From assembly GCF_026626745.1 (NCBI RefSeq), contig NZ_JAPNJW010000001.1, forward strand, positions 3,518,001-3,582,000: DNA of 64,000 bases, in the 5' to 3' direction. The position numbers and the translations under genes are program-made. The notes below the pieces were generated by a model that saw only the letters and a list, made by a program, of their open reading frames with translations, had not been told where the DNA came from and did no database searches. Of the stretch, positions 21,500-33,669 are shown piece by piece. The stretch is from Nannocystis sp. RBIL2. Lineage in GTDB: Bacteria; Myxococcota_A; Polyangia; Nannocystales; Nannocystaceae. Numbering within the stretch: the first letter of the stretch is position 1; the number at the start of each line of letters is the position of its first letter.

Positions 21500-22531
21500 T
21501 CAGGTCAGCAGCACCAATTTGCCGACAGTGCGCCCCGACTCGAGGTCGCGGTGCGCCTGCGCCACCTGGTCCAGGGGATAGGTCGTGATCGGCGGCGGGC
21601 GCAGCTCGCCGGCCGCGAGCCCGCCGGCGATCGCCGCCATCCCCTCGATCAGCAGCGGCGCGCGGTGGAACATGTACGACAGGTTGAAGCCGAGCACCCC
21701 GCGGTTCTCGTTGGTGAGGGCCAGCGGCGAGAACCACGGCGTGCGCACGAACCCGAGCGCCAGCTTGAGCAGGTTCGGCTTGCCACCTGTCCTCGGGAGC
21801 ATGGTGTGAAAGCCATACACGATCAGTCGCCCGCCCGCGGCCAGGTGGCGGTAGCTGTGGCGCAGCGTCTCCGGGCCGTTGGCGTCGCAGGCGACGTCGA
21901 TTCCGGCGGGCGCGGCCGCCTTCACTGCCGGCCACAGCGACGTGCTCGACTTGTCGATCACCACCTCCGCCCCGGCCGCCTGTGCCGCCGCGACCTTGTG
22001 CGGGCCGCCGACCACCCCGATCACCCGGCAGCCGGCGCGGCGGCCGAACTGGCACAGGGCGCCGCCGACTCCGCCGGCCGCCGAGTGGACCAGCACCGTC
22101 TCGCCCTTGCGCGCGTGCGCCAGCGCGTGGAGCGCGTACCAGGCCGTCAGATACACCGACGGGACCGCCGCGGCCTCGGCGAGGGACAGGCCCTGGGGCA
22201 CCGCGAACACCTGGTGGGCGGGCACGCAGACCGACGTCGCGTAGCCGCCGAAGCGGGTCACCGCCACCACCTCTTCCCCGACCGCGAGGCCGGCCACGTC
22301 CTCCCCGAGCGCGTCGATCACCCCGGCGACCTCGAAGCCCGGCGTGATCGGCCAGCCGACGAACTCCTGCGCCGACGCGTAGAGGCCCATGCGGACCACG
22401 CAGTCGGCGTAGTTGACCCCGATGGCCGTCACTGCGATCCGGACCTCGCCGGGCGCGGGTCGGGGCGCCTCCGTATCGACCAGGGTCAGCCGCTCGTGTC
22501 CGCCCGCGGCGGGGATCACAACCTTGCGCAT
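21500..22531 (-). CDS. Zinc-free medium-chain quinone oxidoreductase (VAT-1-like)
   Basis: 343 residues. NADPH-dependent oxidoreductase of the medium-chain superfamily. Visible: GroES-like start (EAPRPAPGEVRIAVTAIGVN, then YADCVVRMGLY), the NADP motif HSAAGGVGGALCQ and the active site region lacking the zinc Cys/His set, as in quinone oxidoreductases and synaptic VAT-1 homologues. The ATG at 22531 gives the normal N-terminus (MRKVVIPAAGG); a TTG at 22588 would add 19 residues of unlikely sequence. It is divergent from fumC, sharing a 100-bp promoter region. Confidence 0.88.
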   Translation of the reverse strand: MRKVVIPAAGGHERLTLVDTEAPRPAPGEVRIAVTAIGVNYADCVVRMGLYASAQEFVGWPITPGFEVAGVIDALGEDVAGLAVGEEVVAVTRFGGYATSVCVPAHQVFAVPQGLSLAEAAAVPSVYLTAWYALHALAHARKGETVLVHSAAGGVGGALCQFGRRAGCRVIGVVGGPHKVAAAQAAGAEVVIDKSSTSLWPAVKAAAPAGIDVACDANGPETLRHSYRHLAAGGRLIVYGFHTMLPRTGGKPNLLKLALGFVRTPWFSPLALTNENRGVLGFNLSYMFHRAPLLIEGMAAIAGGLAAGELRPPPITTYPLDQVAQAHRDLESGRTVGKLVLLT

Positions 22532-22631
22532 GCGCCGACCCTCGCCCGGGAGCGTGCGTGCGGTCAAGTCGTGAACTTGTAGCGACAAAGGCCCACCTCT
22601 GTGACGCTGATGGTGTTAGCTTGCCCGGCGC

Positions 22632-24047
22632 ATGACCGCAGGCGCAAAGGACGACAGCCGCACCGAGACCGACAGCATGGGCCCGATCCAGGTGGCGAGC
22701 GGCCACTATTGGGGCGCCCAGACCGAGCGTTCGCTCCACCACTTCGACATCGGCGACGACCGCTTCTCGCGGCCGATGATCAGGGCGCTCGGGATCCTCA
22801 AGAAGGCCGCCGCGCTGGCCAACGGCGAGCTCGGCACCCTGACGAAGGACAAGGTCGACCTTATCGTGCGCGCCGCCGACGAGGTCATCGCCGGCGACCT
22901 CGACGCTCACTTCCCGCTGCGCGTGTGGCAGACGGGCAGCGGCACGCAGACCAACATGAACGCCAACGAGGTCATCGGTAACCGCGCGATCGAGCTCGCC
23001 GGCGGCGTCCTCGGCAGCAAGAAGCCGATCCACCCCAACGACGACGTCAACCGCGGCCAGTCGTCGAACGACACCTTCCCGACGGCCATGCACATCGCCG
23101 CCGCCGAGCAGGTCGTGCATCACCTGCTGCCGCGGCTCGACGCGCTGCGCAACGTCCTCGCGGCCAAGAGCGCCGCCTTCGCCGACATCGTCAAGGTCGG
23201 GCGCACCCACCTGCAGGACGCCACCCCGATCACTCTCGGCCAGGAGTTCTCGGGCTACGTCCAGCAGCTCGACGACGCCCGCCGCGCCGTCGAGAGCAAC
23301 CTGCCGCGCGTCTACGAGCTCGCGCTCGGCGGCACCGCTGTCGGCACCGGCCTCAACACCCACAAGGACTACGCGGTCACCAGCGCCAAGCAGATCGCCG
23401 CCCTGACCGGCCTGCCGTTCGTCACCGCGCCCAACAAGTTCGCCGCCCTCGCCGGCCACGAGGCCCTGGTCGGCCTCCACGGCGCGCTCAAGACCCTCGC
23501 CTGCGCGCTGACCAAGATCGCCAACGACATCCGCTGGCTCGCCTCCGGCCCGCGCTGCGGCTTCGGCGAGCTCACCATCCCCGAGAACGAGCCCGGCTCC
23601 TCGATCATGCCCGGCAAGGTCAACCCGACCCAGTGCGAGGCCATGACGATGGTGTGCGCCCAGGTGCTCGGCAACGACGTCGCCGTCAACATCGGCGGCA
23701 TGAGCGGCAACTTCGAGCTCAACGTCTACAAGCCGCTCATCATCCACAACACCCTGCACTCGGTCCGCCTGCTCGGCGACGCCTGCCGCAACTTCCGCGA
23801 GTTCTGCGCCGAGGGCATCGAGCCGCGCCGCGAGAAGCTGGCGCACAACCTCGAGCAGAGCCTGATGAACGTCACCGCGCTGAACCCGTACATCGGCTAC
23901 GACAACGCCGCCAAGATCGCCAAGAAGGCGCACAAGGACGGCTCCTCGCTGAAGGAGGCCGCCGTCGCGCTCGGCCTGTTGTCGGCCGAGGAGTTCGACC
24001 GCTACGTCCGCCCCGAGGCCATGATCGCCCCCGAGGGCGACCGCTAG
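22632..24047 (+). CDS. fumC: Fumarate hydratase class II
   Basis: 471 residues. Reversibly hydrates fumarate to malate in the citric acid cycle; iron-independent. Signatures: [45 protein letters not shown] and the superfamily signature [13 protein letters not shown] containing the catalytic loop serine. Full length for the family. TTAGCTT upstream may be a -10 element. The next gene starts 7 bp after the stop, so they may be co-transcribed, although the functions look unrelated. Confidence 0.96.
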   Translation: MTAGAKDDSRTETDSMGPIQVASGHYWGAQTERSLHHFDIGDDRFSRPMIRALGILKKAAALANGELGTLTKDKVDLIVRAADEVIAGDLDAHFPLRVWQTGSGTQTNMNANEVIGNRAIELAGGVLGSKKPIHPNDDVNRGQSSNDTFPTAMHIAAAEQVVHHLLPRLDALRNVLAAKSAAFADIVKVGRTHLQDATPITLGQEFSGYVQQLDDARRAVESNLPRVYELALGGTAVGTGLNTHKDYAVTSAKQIAALTGLPFVTAPNKFAALAGHEALVGLHGALKTLACALTKIANDIRWLASGPRCGFGELTIPENEPGSSIMPGKVNPTQCEAMTMVCAQVLGNDVAVNIGGMSGNFELNVYKPLIIHNTLHSVRLLGDACRNFREFCAEGIEPRREKLAHNLEQSLMNVTALNPYIGYDNAAKIAKKAHKDGSSLKEAAVALGLLSAEEFDRYVRPEAMIAPEGDR

Positions 24048-24054
24048 GACCCGC

Positions 24055-25179
24055 TTGAGCCACCAGCCCTACATCTCGATCCTCATCCCGCTGTACGACG
24101 AGCTGCGCTCGATCCCCGAGATGCACTCGCAGGTCACCGACGCGTGCGTCAGGCTCGGACGCAGCTACGAAATCCTGTGGATCGACGACGGCAGCCGCGA
24201 CGGCTCGGCGCACGCGCTCGACGACCTCGCGGCCCGCGACCCACGCGCGCGGGTCGTCCACTTCCGGCGCAACTTCGGCAAGTCGTCGGCGCTGGCGGCC
24301 GGCTTCGAGCGGGTGCGCGGCCAGATCGTCGTCACCATGGACGCCGACCTGCAGGACGACCCGGCGATGATCGACGACTTCGTCAAGCGGATCGAGGCCG
24401 GCGCCGACCTGGTGTCGGGGTGGAAGAAGCGGCGGCACGACCCGCTCGACAAGACCTTGCCGTCGCGGCTGTTCAACGCCGTCGTCAGCCGGCTGTCGGG
24501 CGTGCGGCTGCACGACTTCAACTGCGGCTTCAAGGCCTACCGGGCCGACTGCGTGCGCGAGCTGGCCGTCTACGGCGGCTTCCACCGGTTCCTCCCGGTG
24601 CTCGCCCACCACAAGGGCTTCCGCGTCGAGGAGCTGATCGTCAAGCACCGCGCGCGCAAGCACGGCAAGAGCAAGTACGGCGTCAAGCGGATGTTCGACG
24701 GCTTCATGGACCTGCTGACGGTCCTGCTGGTCACCCGCTACCGCACCCGGCCGCTGCACTTCTTCGGCATCCCCGGCATGGTCCTCGGCGGCCTCGGCGT
24801 GCTGATCCTGATGTACCTCAGCTTCTTGTGGCTGTTCGGCTACGCGATCGGCGAGCGCCCGCTGCTCACGCTCGGCGTCCTGCTCACCATCGTGGCGATG
24901 CAGTTTATCGGCGTCGGCCTGCTCGGCGAGCTGCTCGTGCGCACCACCATCCGCTCGCAGGAGGTGTTCTCGATCCGCGACGAGCGCGAGGCGCCCGCGG
25001 CCACACGCGCCGCCATCTACGCCCAGCCGAGCCCGCAGCTCGGCCCCTCGGCCCCGCCGATGAGCGGCCGCGAGCTGCCCGTCTCGGCCGCCGAGGAGAT
25101 CAGCGAGGACGCGCGCACCGTCACGGTCGCCGGCAAGCCGAACCCGCCGAGCCCGCCGAGCCCGGCCGCGCGGCGCTGA
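24055..25179 (+). CDS. GT2 glycosyltransferase, polyprenyl-phosphate sugar transferase type
   Basis: 374 residues. N-terminal GT-A domain with ISILIPLYDE, WIDDGSRDGS, MDADLQDDP (the DxD-like metal site) and the conserved HRARKHGKSKYG segment of dolichol-phosphate-mannose synthase/ArnC/GtrB-like enzymes. Two membrane helices follow (FFGIPGMVLGGLGVLILMYL, LLTLGVLLTIVAMQFIGVGL), then a Pro/Ala-rich cytoplasmic tail of about 60 residues. It probably loads a hexose onto undecaprenyl phosphate for glycan modification. TTG start at 24055, 7 bp after fumC. Confidence 0.88.
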   Translation: MSHQPYISILIPLYDELRSIPEMHSQVTDACVRLGRSYEILWIDDGSRDGSAHALDDLAARDPRARVVHFRRNFGKSSALAAGFERVRGQIVVTMDADLQDDPAMIDDFVKRIEAGADLVSGWKKRRHDPLDKTLPSRLFNAVVSRLSGVRLHDFNCGFKAYRADCVRELAVYGGFHRFLPVLAHHKGFRVEELIVKHRARKHGKSKYGVKRMFDGFMDLLTVLLVTRYRTRPLHFFGIPGMVLGGLGVLILMYLSFLWLFGYAIGERPLLTLGVLLTIVAMQFIGVGLLGELLVRTTIRSQEVFSIRDEREAPAATRAAIYAQPSPQLGPSAPPMSGRELPVSAAEEISEDARTVTVAGKPNPPSPPSPAARR

Positions 25180-25225
25180 CGGGCCGCGGCAGCGCGCGCG
25201 ACGATTCATCGATCCCGGGACCCGC

Positions 25226-25825
25226 ATGACCAGCGGCAACAAGCAGAAGCACGAGAGCAAGAACCCGATCCAGCGCGCCCTCATCGCCCGCTTCAAGCGC
25301 GAGGCCGCGGCGCTGGTGCGGCAGGCCGCGCCGCGGACGATCCTCGACCTCGGCTGCGGCGAGGGCTACATGATCGAGGCCCTGCTGCAGGCCGGCATCG
25401 ACGCCGAGTTCACCGGCGTCGACCTGGCGCACGGCGCCATCGCCGACGCCCGCGCGCGGATCGGCGAGCGCGCCCGGCTCGACGTCATGGACGCGCGCCA
25501 GCTCATCGACGACGGCCGCAGCTTCGACATGGTCATGATGCTCGAGGTCCTCGAGCACATCCCCGCCCCGGCGCAGATGCTGCCGATCTTGCGCCGCCTG
25601 GCCCGCCAGCACGTCCTGCTCAGCGTCCCGCGCGAGCCGTTCTTCTGCGCCCTCAACTTCATGCGCGGCAAGAACCTCACCCGCCTGGGCAACGACCCCG
25701 AGCACGTCAACCACTGGGGCCGCGCCGGCTTCCAGCGCTTCATCGCCCGCGACTTCGAGGTCCTCGCCGCCCCGGGCGTGTTCCCGTGGACGATGGTCCT
25801 GGCGCGCCCGCGCCAGCGCGACTGA
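25226..25825 (+). CDS. SAM-dependent class I methyltransferase
   Basis: 199 residues. Motif I ILDLGCGEGYM near residue 40, an acidic end of strand 2 (FTGVDLAHGAI), and motif LEVLEHIP typical of the Methyltransf_11/23 group. The protein has the usual length of such methyltransferases. It lies 46 bp after the glycosyltransferase on the same strand, so it could act on the same glycan or lipid; the substrate is unknown. Confidence 0.85.
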   Translation: MTSGNKQKHESKNPIQRALIARFKREAAALVRQAAPRTILDLGCGEGYMIEALLQAGIDAEFTGVDLAHGAIADARARIGERARLDVMDARQLIDDGRSFDMVMMLEVLEHIPAPAQMLPILRRLARQHVLLSVPREPFFCALNFMRGKNLTRLGNDPEHVNHWGRAGFQRFIARDFEVLAAPGVFPWTMVLARPRQRD

Positions 25826-25845
25826 GAGACGACCGCCCGACGCCG

Positions 25846-26154
25846 TCAGTCCTCATCCAGGACGTCGTGGACCGTCGGCGCCGCGCATTCCAGCAGTTTG
25901 GCGACCTCGTGACAGCTCGAGACGTCGAGCGGCGCCTCGCCGCCGACGCGGTCGCGGATGCAATAGCCGCTCTGCAGCTTTTGCACGCGCCCCCACACCC
26001 GCCCGGTGTCGCTCTCGCCCGCCATCGTACAGATGAACCAATCGGCCCGCGCCTCGCGCTGGGCCTCGATCGGAGCGCCCAGCGGGGCGATTGCGAGGTA
26101 GGCGCCGTACAGCGTTCTCAGGCAGGAATCGGCGGCGACAGCGAAGATCGACAT
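25846..26154 (-). CDS. Small four-cysteine protein, copy A
   Basis: 102 residues from the ATG at 26154 (ribosome site GGAAAGGA upstream). The C-terminal half has four cysteines (42, 65, 81, 90) in the pattern CTMxGxSxTGRVWGRV, CIRDRVGGEAP, SSCHEV, C. The same pattern recurs in two ORFs just downstream (26664 and 27007), so this is a small local family. The N-terminus is weakly hydrophobic with an extra Cys11. No known family; possibly exported and disulfide-bonded. Confidence 0.65.
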   Translation of the reverse strand: MSIFAVAADSCLRTLYGAYLAIAPLGAPIEAQREARADWFICTMAGESDTGRVWGRVQKLQSGYCIRDRVGGEAPLDVSSCHEVAKLLECAAPTVHDVLDED

Positions 26155-26663
26155 GGTCGGTGCATCCTTTCCGCAGCTCGGCGATTGTCGCAACCATGCA
26201 GACAATCGCGCGCTCCGTCCAGCGGACGACCGCAACTTTTCCGCGTCCGAAGAGCGGACTCTACCCAGTCCCTGAGCCCTCATTCAGACGTCGCCGATCG
26301 GCGTCGCGCAAGGCGCCGCCGTCGTCCCGGCCCGTCGCTGAATACCGGACGTGCAGCCTGCGATCACGCGACGTGGGGCCATCGGGCGCGCGCGTCTCAC
26401 CGGCCCCGACATCATGTCGTCCCTTCAGGTCCTGGACGGCTCGCCGGGCGTCATAACCGGCAGTCACCTGCACGGAGCAGGCTGAGGCGAGAGCGTCTCG
26501 CTCGCTCGTCGAGCCCGTGAGGTTCGCATGGACCCGGGCTTTTTCATGGTCGCCCGCTGGACGCCCGTGGATTCCCCCATCACCCTGGAATCACCGCGTC
26601 GTCGCAATGCTGCGTCGGCGCTTTGGTGACAGCCCAAAGTTCACAATCAAAAGGAGTCGACCC
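26155..26663. other. 500-bp region ending in an orphan terminator; possible RNA or leader
   Basis: Between two divergent four-cysteine genes. No protein-coding evidence. It carries a terminator hairpin on the plus strand at 26512-26545 although no plus-strand gene lies upstream, so a small RNA or a long attenuated leader of the gene at 26664 is possible. Confidence 0.35.
26512..26545 (+). terminator. Rho-independent terminator-like hairpin with U tract
   Basis: AGCCCG (26512-26517) pairs with CGGGCT (26535-26540), followed directly by TTTT. The loop is 17 bases. It is 120 bp upstream of the ATG at 26664 and faces that gene. Confidence 0.5.
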
Positions 26664-26966
26664 ATGTTGTTTTTCATCAAGATCCTGGGGGCAGCCCTCG
26701 TCAGCACCTTCGCCCTCGCCGAGCCCGAGCTCGCCGCCCCCGAGCCCGACGACGAGGCCACCGAGGACGTCATCGAGCGGGATAGCCGGCTCTGCACGAT
26801 GTCCGGGGATTCGGGAACGGGCCGGGTGTGGGGGAGGGTGCGGGAGACCAACAATCCGGACGTTTGCATCCGCGAGCGGCTCGGGGGGGAGGCGCCGATT
26901 CATTACCCCAGCTGCCACGAGGTCGGCCGCAACGAATTCGGGTGCAGGACCTTCGTCTCGGCCTGA
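26664..26966 (+). CDS. Small exported four-cysteine protein, copy B
   Basis: 100 residues. Clear Sec-type signal (LFFIKILGAALVSTFALA), an acidic stretch (PEPDDEATEDVIERD), then the four-cysteine domain: Cys44, 68, 84 and 94 in CTMSGDSGTGRVWGRV, CIRERLGGEAP, SCHEVGRNEFGC. About half of the domain residues match copy A on the opposite strand 500 bp away. The ribosome site AAGGAG is 8 bases from the ATG. Probably a secreted, disulfide-stabilised protein of unknown role. Confidence 0.7.
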   Translation: MLFFIKILGAALVSTFALAEPELAAPEPDDEATEDVIERDSRLCTMSGDSGTGRVWGRVRETNNPDVCIRERLGGEAPIHYPSCHEVGRNEFGCRTFVSA

Positions 26967-27006
26967 ACCACCGCCCGCGGCGGCTCGGAGGCGCGGTCGA
27001 CGAACT

Positions 27007-27492
27007 ATGAGATTGTTCGCTACCGACTCGCTACCCTCGGGCCGCCTCGGGCCTGATCCCTTCACGACCTACGATGGGCGTGTCACCCCTACACAGATCA
27101 TACGTCGCGTGGTTGATTCGCTGCACCATGATACTCGCAATTGCTCCCCAACTCGCCGGGACGTGGCGATGGTGTATCGCTCCGCCAATCCCGACATCTG
27201 CATTCGCCAGCGTGTGGGCGGCACGCCGACGCCCGACCTCCGGAGCTGTCACCTCGTCGCGCGCGAGCTCGGATGCAGCGATGTCATCACCATCCGACCG
27301 GCAGCGGGCGACATTTCACCGGCCCAGACCGCTCGCCGCACCAGCGGCCCAGACAGGCCCCCGCGGACGCCGTCACTCGCGTCGCGCCGCGTTCGCCAGC
27401 ACTTCGCGCGCCGCGACGAGGCGCGCCACCGCGGCGTGCGTGGGCGCCGTCAGCCCATGCCGCTCGGCCAGCCGCGCCACCGCCCCATTTAA
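27007..27492 (+). pseudogene. Third four-cysteine ORF, copy C, probably degenerate
   Basis: Open frame of 161 codons. Residues 46-90 match the family: NCSPTRRDVAMVYRSANPDI, then CIRQRVGGTP and RSCHLVARELGC, with all four cysteines (46, 65, 81, 90) but five residues fewer between the first two. It lacks the signal peptide of copy B. It has lost a stop near residue 95: the frame runs on through Arg-rich sequence and overlaps the convergent gene by 120 bp. I read it as a decaying duplicate, though a short functional product cannot be excluded. Confidence 0.45.
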
Positions 27493-28323
27493 AAACTCGA
27501 TCTCCGTCGCCGCCCCGCGTCGCAGGTCCTGCAGCATCGCGTTGTAGTTCGCGCGCGTCTTCTCGGTCGACGCGAACACTCGCTCGAGATCCGCCTCGCT
27601 CAGGGTCACGCCTTCGGCGGCCGCCACCGCGCGCGCCTCGGCCAGCAGCGTCTCTGCCAGCGCGCGCAGCTGCGGCACCTCGAGGATCGCCCCGTTCACC
27701 GCGTCGAGCAGCGCGCACGGTCCGCTGACCGCCAGGTTCCACAGCGACTTGCGCCACTCGCACGCCGCGATCGACGCCGCCACCGTCACCGGGTAGCCGC
27801 CGGCCGTCAGCAGACCTTGCAGTTCGGACATGTGCGAACGGGCAGGTTCATCGTCGGCCGCCAGCTCGAGCTGGAACACCCCCGCCACGCGCACCGCCGT
27901 CGGCCCGGCAAGCCCTGCGCCCAGCCAGCAGGCCACGCGCACCAGCGCGGCCGCGGGGACGCGTTCGCGGGCGAGCCCCGCGATCCCCAGCCCGTTCTGG
28001 CACAGCCCCAGGACCTGCCCCTGCGTCAGGCGCGGCGCCAGGGCCTCGAGCGTCTCCGCCAGCTGCGTCGCCTTGACCGCGACCAGCACGATCGCCCCCG
28101 CCGGCACCGACCACTCCGCCGCCGCGTCCACCACCGGCACGAACGCCCGTCGCTGCTCCGCCCCCGTCAGCTCGAACCCCTCCGTCGCCAGCGCTGCAGC
28201 TCGCGTTCCGCGTGCGACCAGTGTCACCGCGGCCACCTCGTGCAGGCGCGCCACGAGGTGCAGGCCGACCGCGCCGGCGCCGACGATCCAGATCGCTCGA
28301 GAAGAGGCCGCGCTCGTGGACAT
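27373..28323 (-). CDS. 2-dehydropantoate 2-reductase family protein
   Basis: 316 residues. Ketopantoate reductase (PanE) fold: NADP-binding GAGAVGLHLVARL at the N-terminus, VAVKATQL, the NGLG segment, and the C-terminal helical domain with EWRKSLWNLAVS and NYNAMLQDLRRGAATEIEFL, which hold the catalytic Lys, Asn and Glu of the family. It would reduce ketopantoate to pantoate. panB and panC are 29 kb away in the window, which fits, but other 2-keto acids are possible for this family. Its 3' end overlaps the four-cysteine remnant. Confidence 0.85.
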   Translation of the reverse strand: MSTSAASSRAIWIVGAGAVGLHLVARLHEVAAVTLVARGTRAAALATEGFELTGAEQRRAFVPVVDAAAEWSVPAGAIVLVAVKATQLAETLEALAPRLTQGQVLGLCQNGLGIAGLARERVPAAALVRVACWLGAGLAGPTAVRVAGVFQLELAADDEPARSHMSELQGLLTAGGYPVTVAASIAACEWRKSLWNLAVSGPCALLDAVNGAILEVPQLRALAETLLAEARAVAAAEGVTLSEADLERVFASTEKTRANYNAMLQDLRRGAATEIEFLNGAVARLAERHGLTAPTHAAVARLVAAREVLANAARRE

Positions 28324-28433
28324 GACGCTAAGCGTTTAGCACATCACGCTACGTCACGTGAGCCGGCGAAAAACCTTCGCGCGCCGCCGCGGCCGCGACG
28401 ATTCATCGTCATCGCGTCCGAGGTGACAAACGC

Positions 28434-28556
28434 ATGCTCTTGGCCGCCTTCTCCACCGTCTCGATCCTCTCCATCGTCGCCTTTTACAACGGCCTCCTGC
28501 TGGCCGTGCTGGCCTACTACCTGTGGAAGCACCGCGGCCGCCCGTGGGAGCGCTGA
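28434..28556 (+). CDS. 40-residue single-pass membrane protein
   Basis: ATG at 28434, TGA ending at 28556. Ribosome site GAGGTGA is 8-9 bases upstream. One long hydrophobic helix (AFSTVSILSIVAFYNGLLLA and VLAYYLW) ends in a basic tail (KHRGRPWER). Positive charges after the helix suggest a cytoplasmic C-terminus. No family recognised; probably a small regulator or subunit of a membrane complex, which is inference. Confidence 0.55.
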   Translation: MLLAAFSTVSILSIVAFYNGLLLAVLAYYLWKHRGRPWER

Positions 28557-28626
28557 GCGACCGACGCTCGCGCGACTCTCCCGGGTGCCGTCGTGATCGC
28601 ACCGTCGACGCCGAGGAGCGGCCGTC

Positions 28627-29256
28627 TCACCCGTGGACCGCGCGAGGATCGTCGCTCAGCAGCAGCGGCCCGTCGTCGGGCGCGTCGAGCACCAGCACGC
28701 GCTGGCCATCGCGGATCTCCGCGCGCACCAGCCCGAAGGCGGTCACTTCTTCGCCCGGCTCGATCGTCCCCTCGTCGTAGCGGATGGCGATGTTGAGCCC
28801 GATCAGGTTGGTGCTCTTCAGCCCGTGGCGGCGCAGGAACGCCTCCTCGACCTCGCTCGCGTCGTCGAACGAGCCCGAGCGCGTGTGGTGATCGCTGACC
28901 ACCGCCACCCGCGGCACGCTCATGATCACCTGGATCCGTCCCGTCCCGTCGTCGATCGCGAACTCGACGAAGCGCTCCTCACGGGCCACCTCGCGCCAGT
29001 GATTGCGGCCCGTCTCCTGATCGACGGTCGCCAGGTAGTACACGCTGGGCCGATGCGACAGCGGCGCCTCGAGCACGCGCTCGCCGGCCAGCACGCGCCC
29101 GCGCACGCGCACGAGCTCGCCCTCGCGGAGCCCCCGGATCGGCGTCACCGGACGCTTCTTCAGCGACCGGCGCGTGCGGGCGTCGGTCGACAGCGCGTAG
29201 GACAGCCCCACTCCGGCGATGGCGGCGGCGGCGAGGGCGAAGATCGGCACAGGCAT
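28627..29256 (-). CDS. GIDE-like (MULAN-type) membrane protein
   Basis: 209 residues. One N-terminal membrane helix (IFALAAAAIAGVGLSYAL), then a domain resembling the GIDE domain of mitochondrial E3 ligase MUL1 and bacterial homologues: LREGELVRVRGRVLAGE, PLSHRPSVYYL, then WREVAREERFVEFAIDDGTG. There is no RING finger or other catalytic region. Function in bacteria is unknown. The ATG at 29256 gives the helix directly. Confidence 0.7.
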   Translation of the reverse strand: MPVPIFALAAAAIAGVGLSYALSTDARTRRSLKKRPVTPIRGLREGELVRVRGRVLAGERVLEAPLSHRPSVYYLATVDQETGRNHWREVAREERFVEFAIDDGTGRIQVIMSVPRVAVVSDHHTRSGSFDDASEVEEAFLRRHGLKSTNLIGLNIAIRYDEGTIEPGEEVTAFGLVRAEIRDGQRVLVLDAPDDGPLLLSDDPRAVHG

Positions 29257-29438
29257 CGGCCGCGGAGCTTACCACGGCCGGCCGACGCGGCAGCCGTCGC
29301 ACCCCGACGCCGCCGGCGGCCTCTGCCGGTGCGCCTACGAGCCACGACCCGCGCGCCCTCGCACCGACCGCCGCCGCGCGGTCCCGGAGGCCACCCGAGC
29401 ATGCTCTTGCGGACACATCATGAATCATCACATGTCCT

Positions 29439-32930
<3,492 letters not shown>

Positions 32931-33002
32931 CGCCAGGCGAGTGCTGGTTGTCGCGACTTTGATCGGTGGAAAAAAGCACCGACTTCGCGCGCGCGACTCC
33001 GC

Positions 33003-33659
33003 TCACTTGCGGTCGCGGAGGTAGCCCTCGATCTTGTCGCCGATGCTGCGCATCGCGCTGTCGAGGTCGCGCACCTGGCTGTCTCTCAGGTCAGGTTGAG
33101 CCAGCAACAATTCGGTCGCCTCGCGCAGGCGCTGGCGGGCGCGCGCGATCCGCCCCGCCATCGTCCCGCCCGGCACCGCGAACAGCTCGGCCAGCTCGCG
33201 GGCGGTCAGCTGCTCGTACTCCTTCAGCTCGAGCACGATCCGGTCGTCGAGGCTGAGCCCGCGCAGCGCCTGCGACACCACGTGCTCGATCTGCCGGTCC
33301 GCCAGCAGCGACGACAGCGACCCCTCCGTCGCCGGGTCGATCGCGCTGCCGGTCGCCGGGTCGAACGTCGGCCCCAGGCGCGAGCGGTGGCGGATGTACT
33401 CGAGCAGCTTGTTGCGGGCGATGCCGAACAAAAACCCCTTGAACGACGACGAGCCGCCGCGGTACGCGTCGCGGCGCCGGCACAGCGCCTCGAATGTCCC
33501 CTGGGCCAGGTCCTCGCAGGCGTCGCCGCTCACCTTTGCGAAGAAGAACCGGTACACGCTCGCGTAGTGGCGAGCGATCAGCGCCCGGCCGGCCGCGGTC
33601 GAGCCGGCTTGCCACGCGCGGAGCAGCGAGAGGTCGTCGTCGCCCGATGCTGGTTCCAC
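33003..33659 (-). CDS. ECF-type RNA polymerase sigma factor
   Basis: 218 residues from GTG at 33659, which has GAGGTG just upstream; a GTG at 33695 would overlap the flippase gene by 26 bp. Region 2 is visible in RHYASVYRFFFAKVSGDACE then DLAQGTFEALCRRRD (the -10-binding segment), and region 4 in LSLDDRIVLELKEYEQLTAR then ELAELFAVPGGTMAGRIARA. It directs polymerase to a specific promoter set. The next gene on the strand is the giant kinase, which may control it by phosphorylation in place of a normal anti-sigma factor; none is visible nearby. Confidence 0.9.
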   Translation of the reverse strand: MEPASGDDDLSLLRAWQAGSTAAGRALIARHYASVYRFFFAKVSGDACEDLAQGTFEALCRRRDAYRGGSSSFKGFLFGIARNKLLEYIRHRSRLGPTFDPATGSAIDPATEGSLSSLLADRQIEHVVSQALRGLSLDDRIVLELKEYEQLTARELAELFAVPGGTMAGRIARARQRLREATELLLAQPDLRDSQVRDLDSAMRSIGDKIEGYLRDRK

Positions 33660-33669
33660 GCCTGCACCT

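Noticed and set aside
20817..23933. A 1038-codon reverse-strand frame
   Set aside because: Shadow of fumC and neighbours; antisense and low complexity.
26505..26545. tRNA-like GGTTCGCATGGACC
   Set aside because: No cloverleaf can be drawn and no CCA or acceptor stem is present; it is part of the terminator loop.
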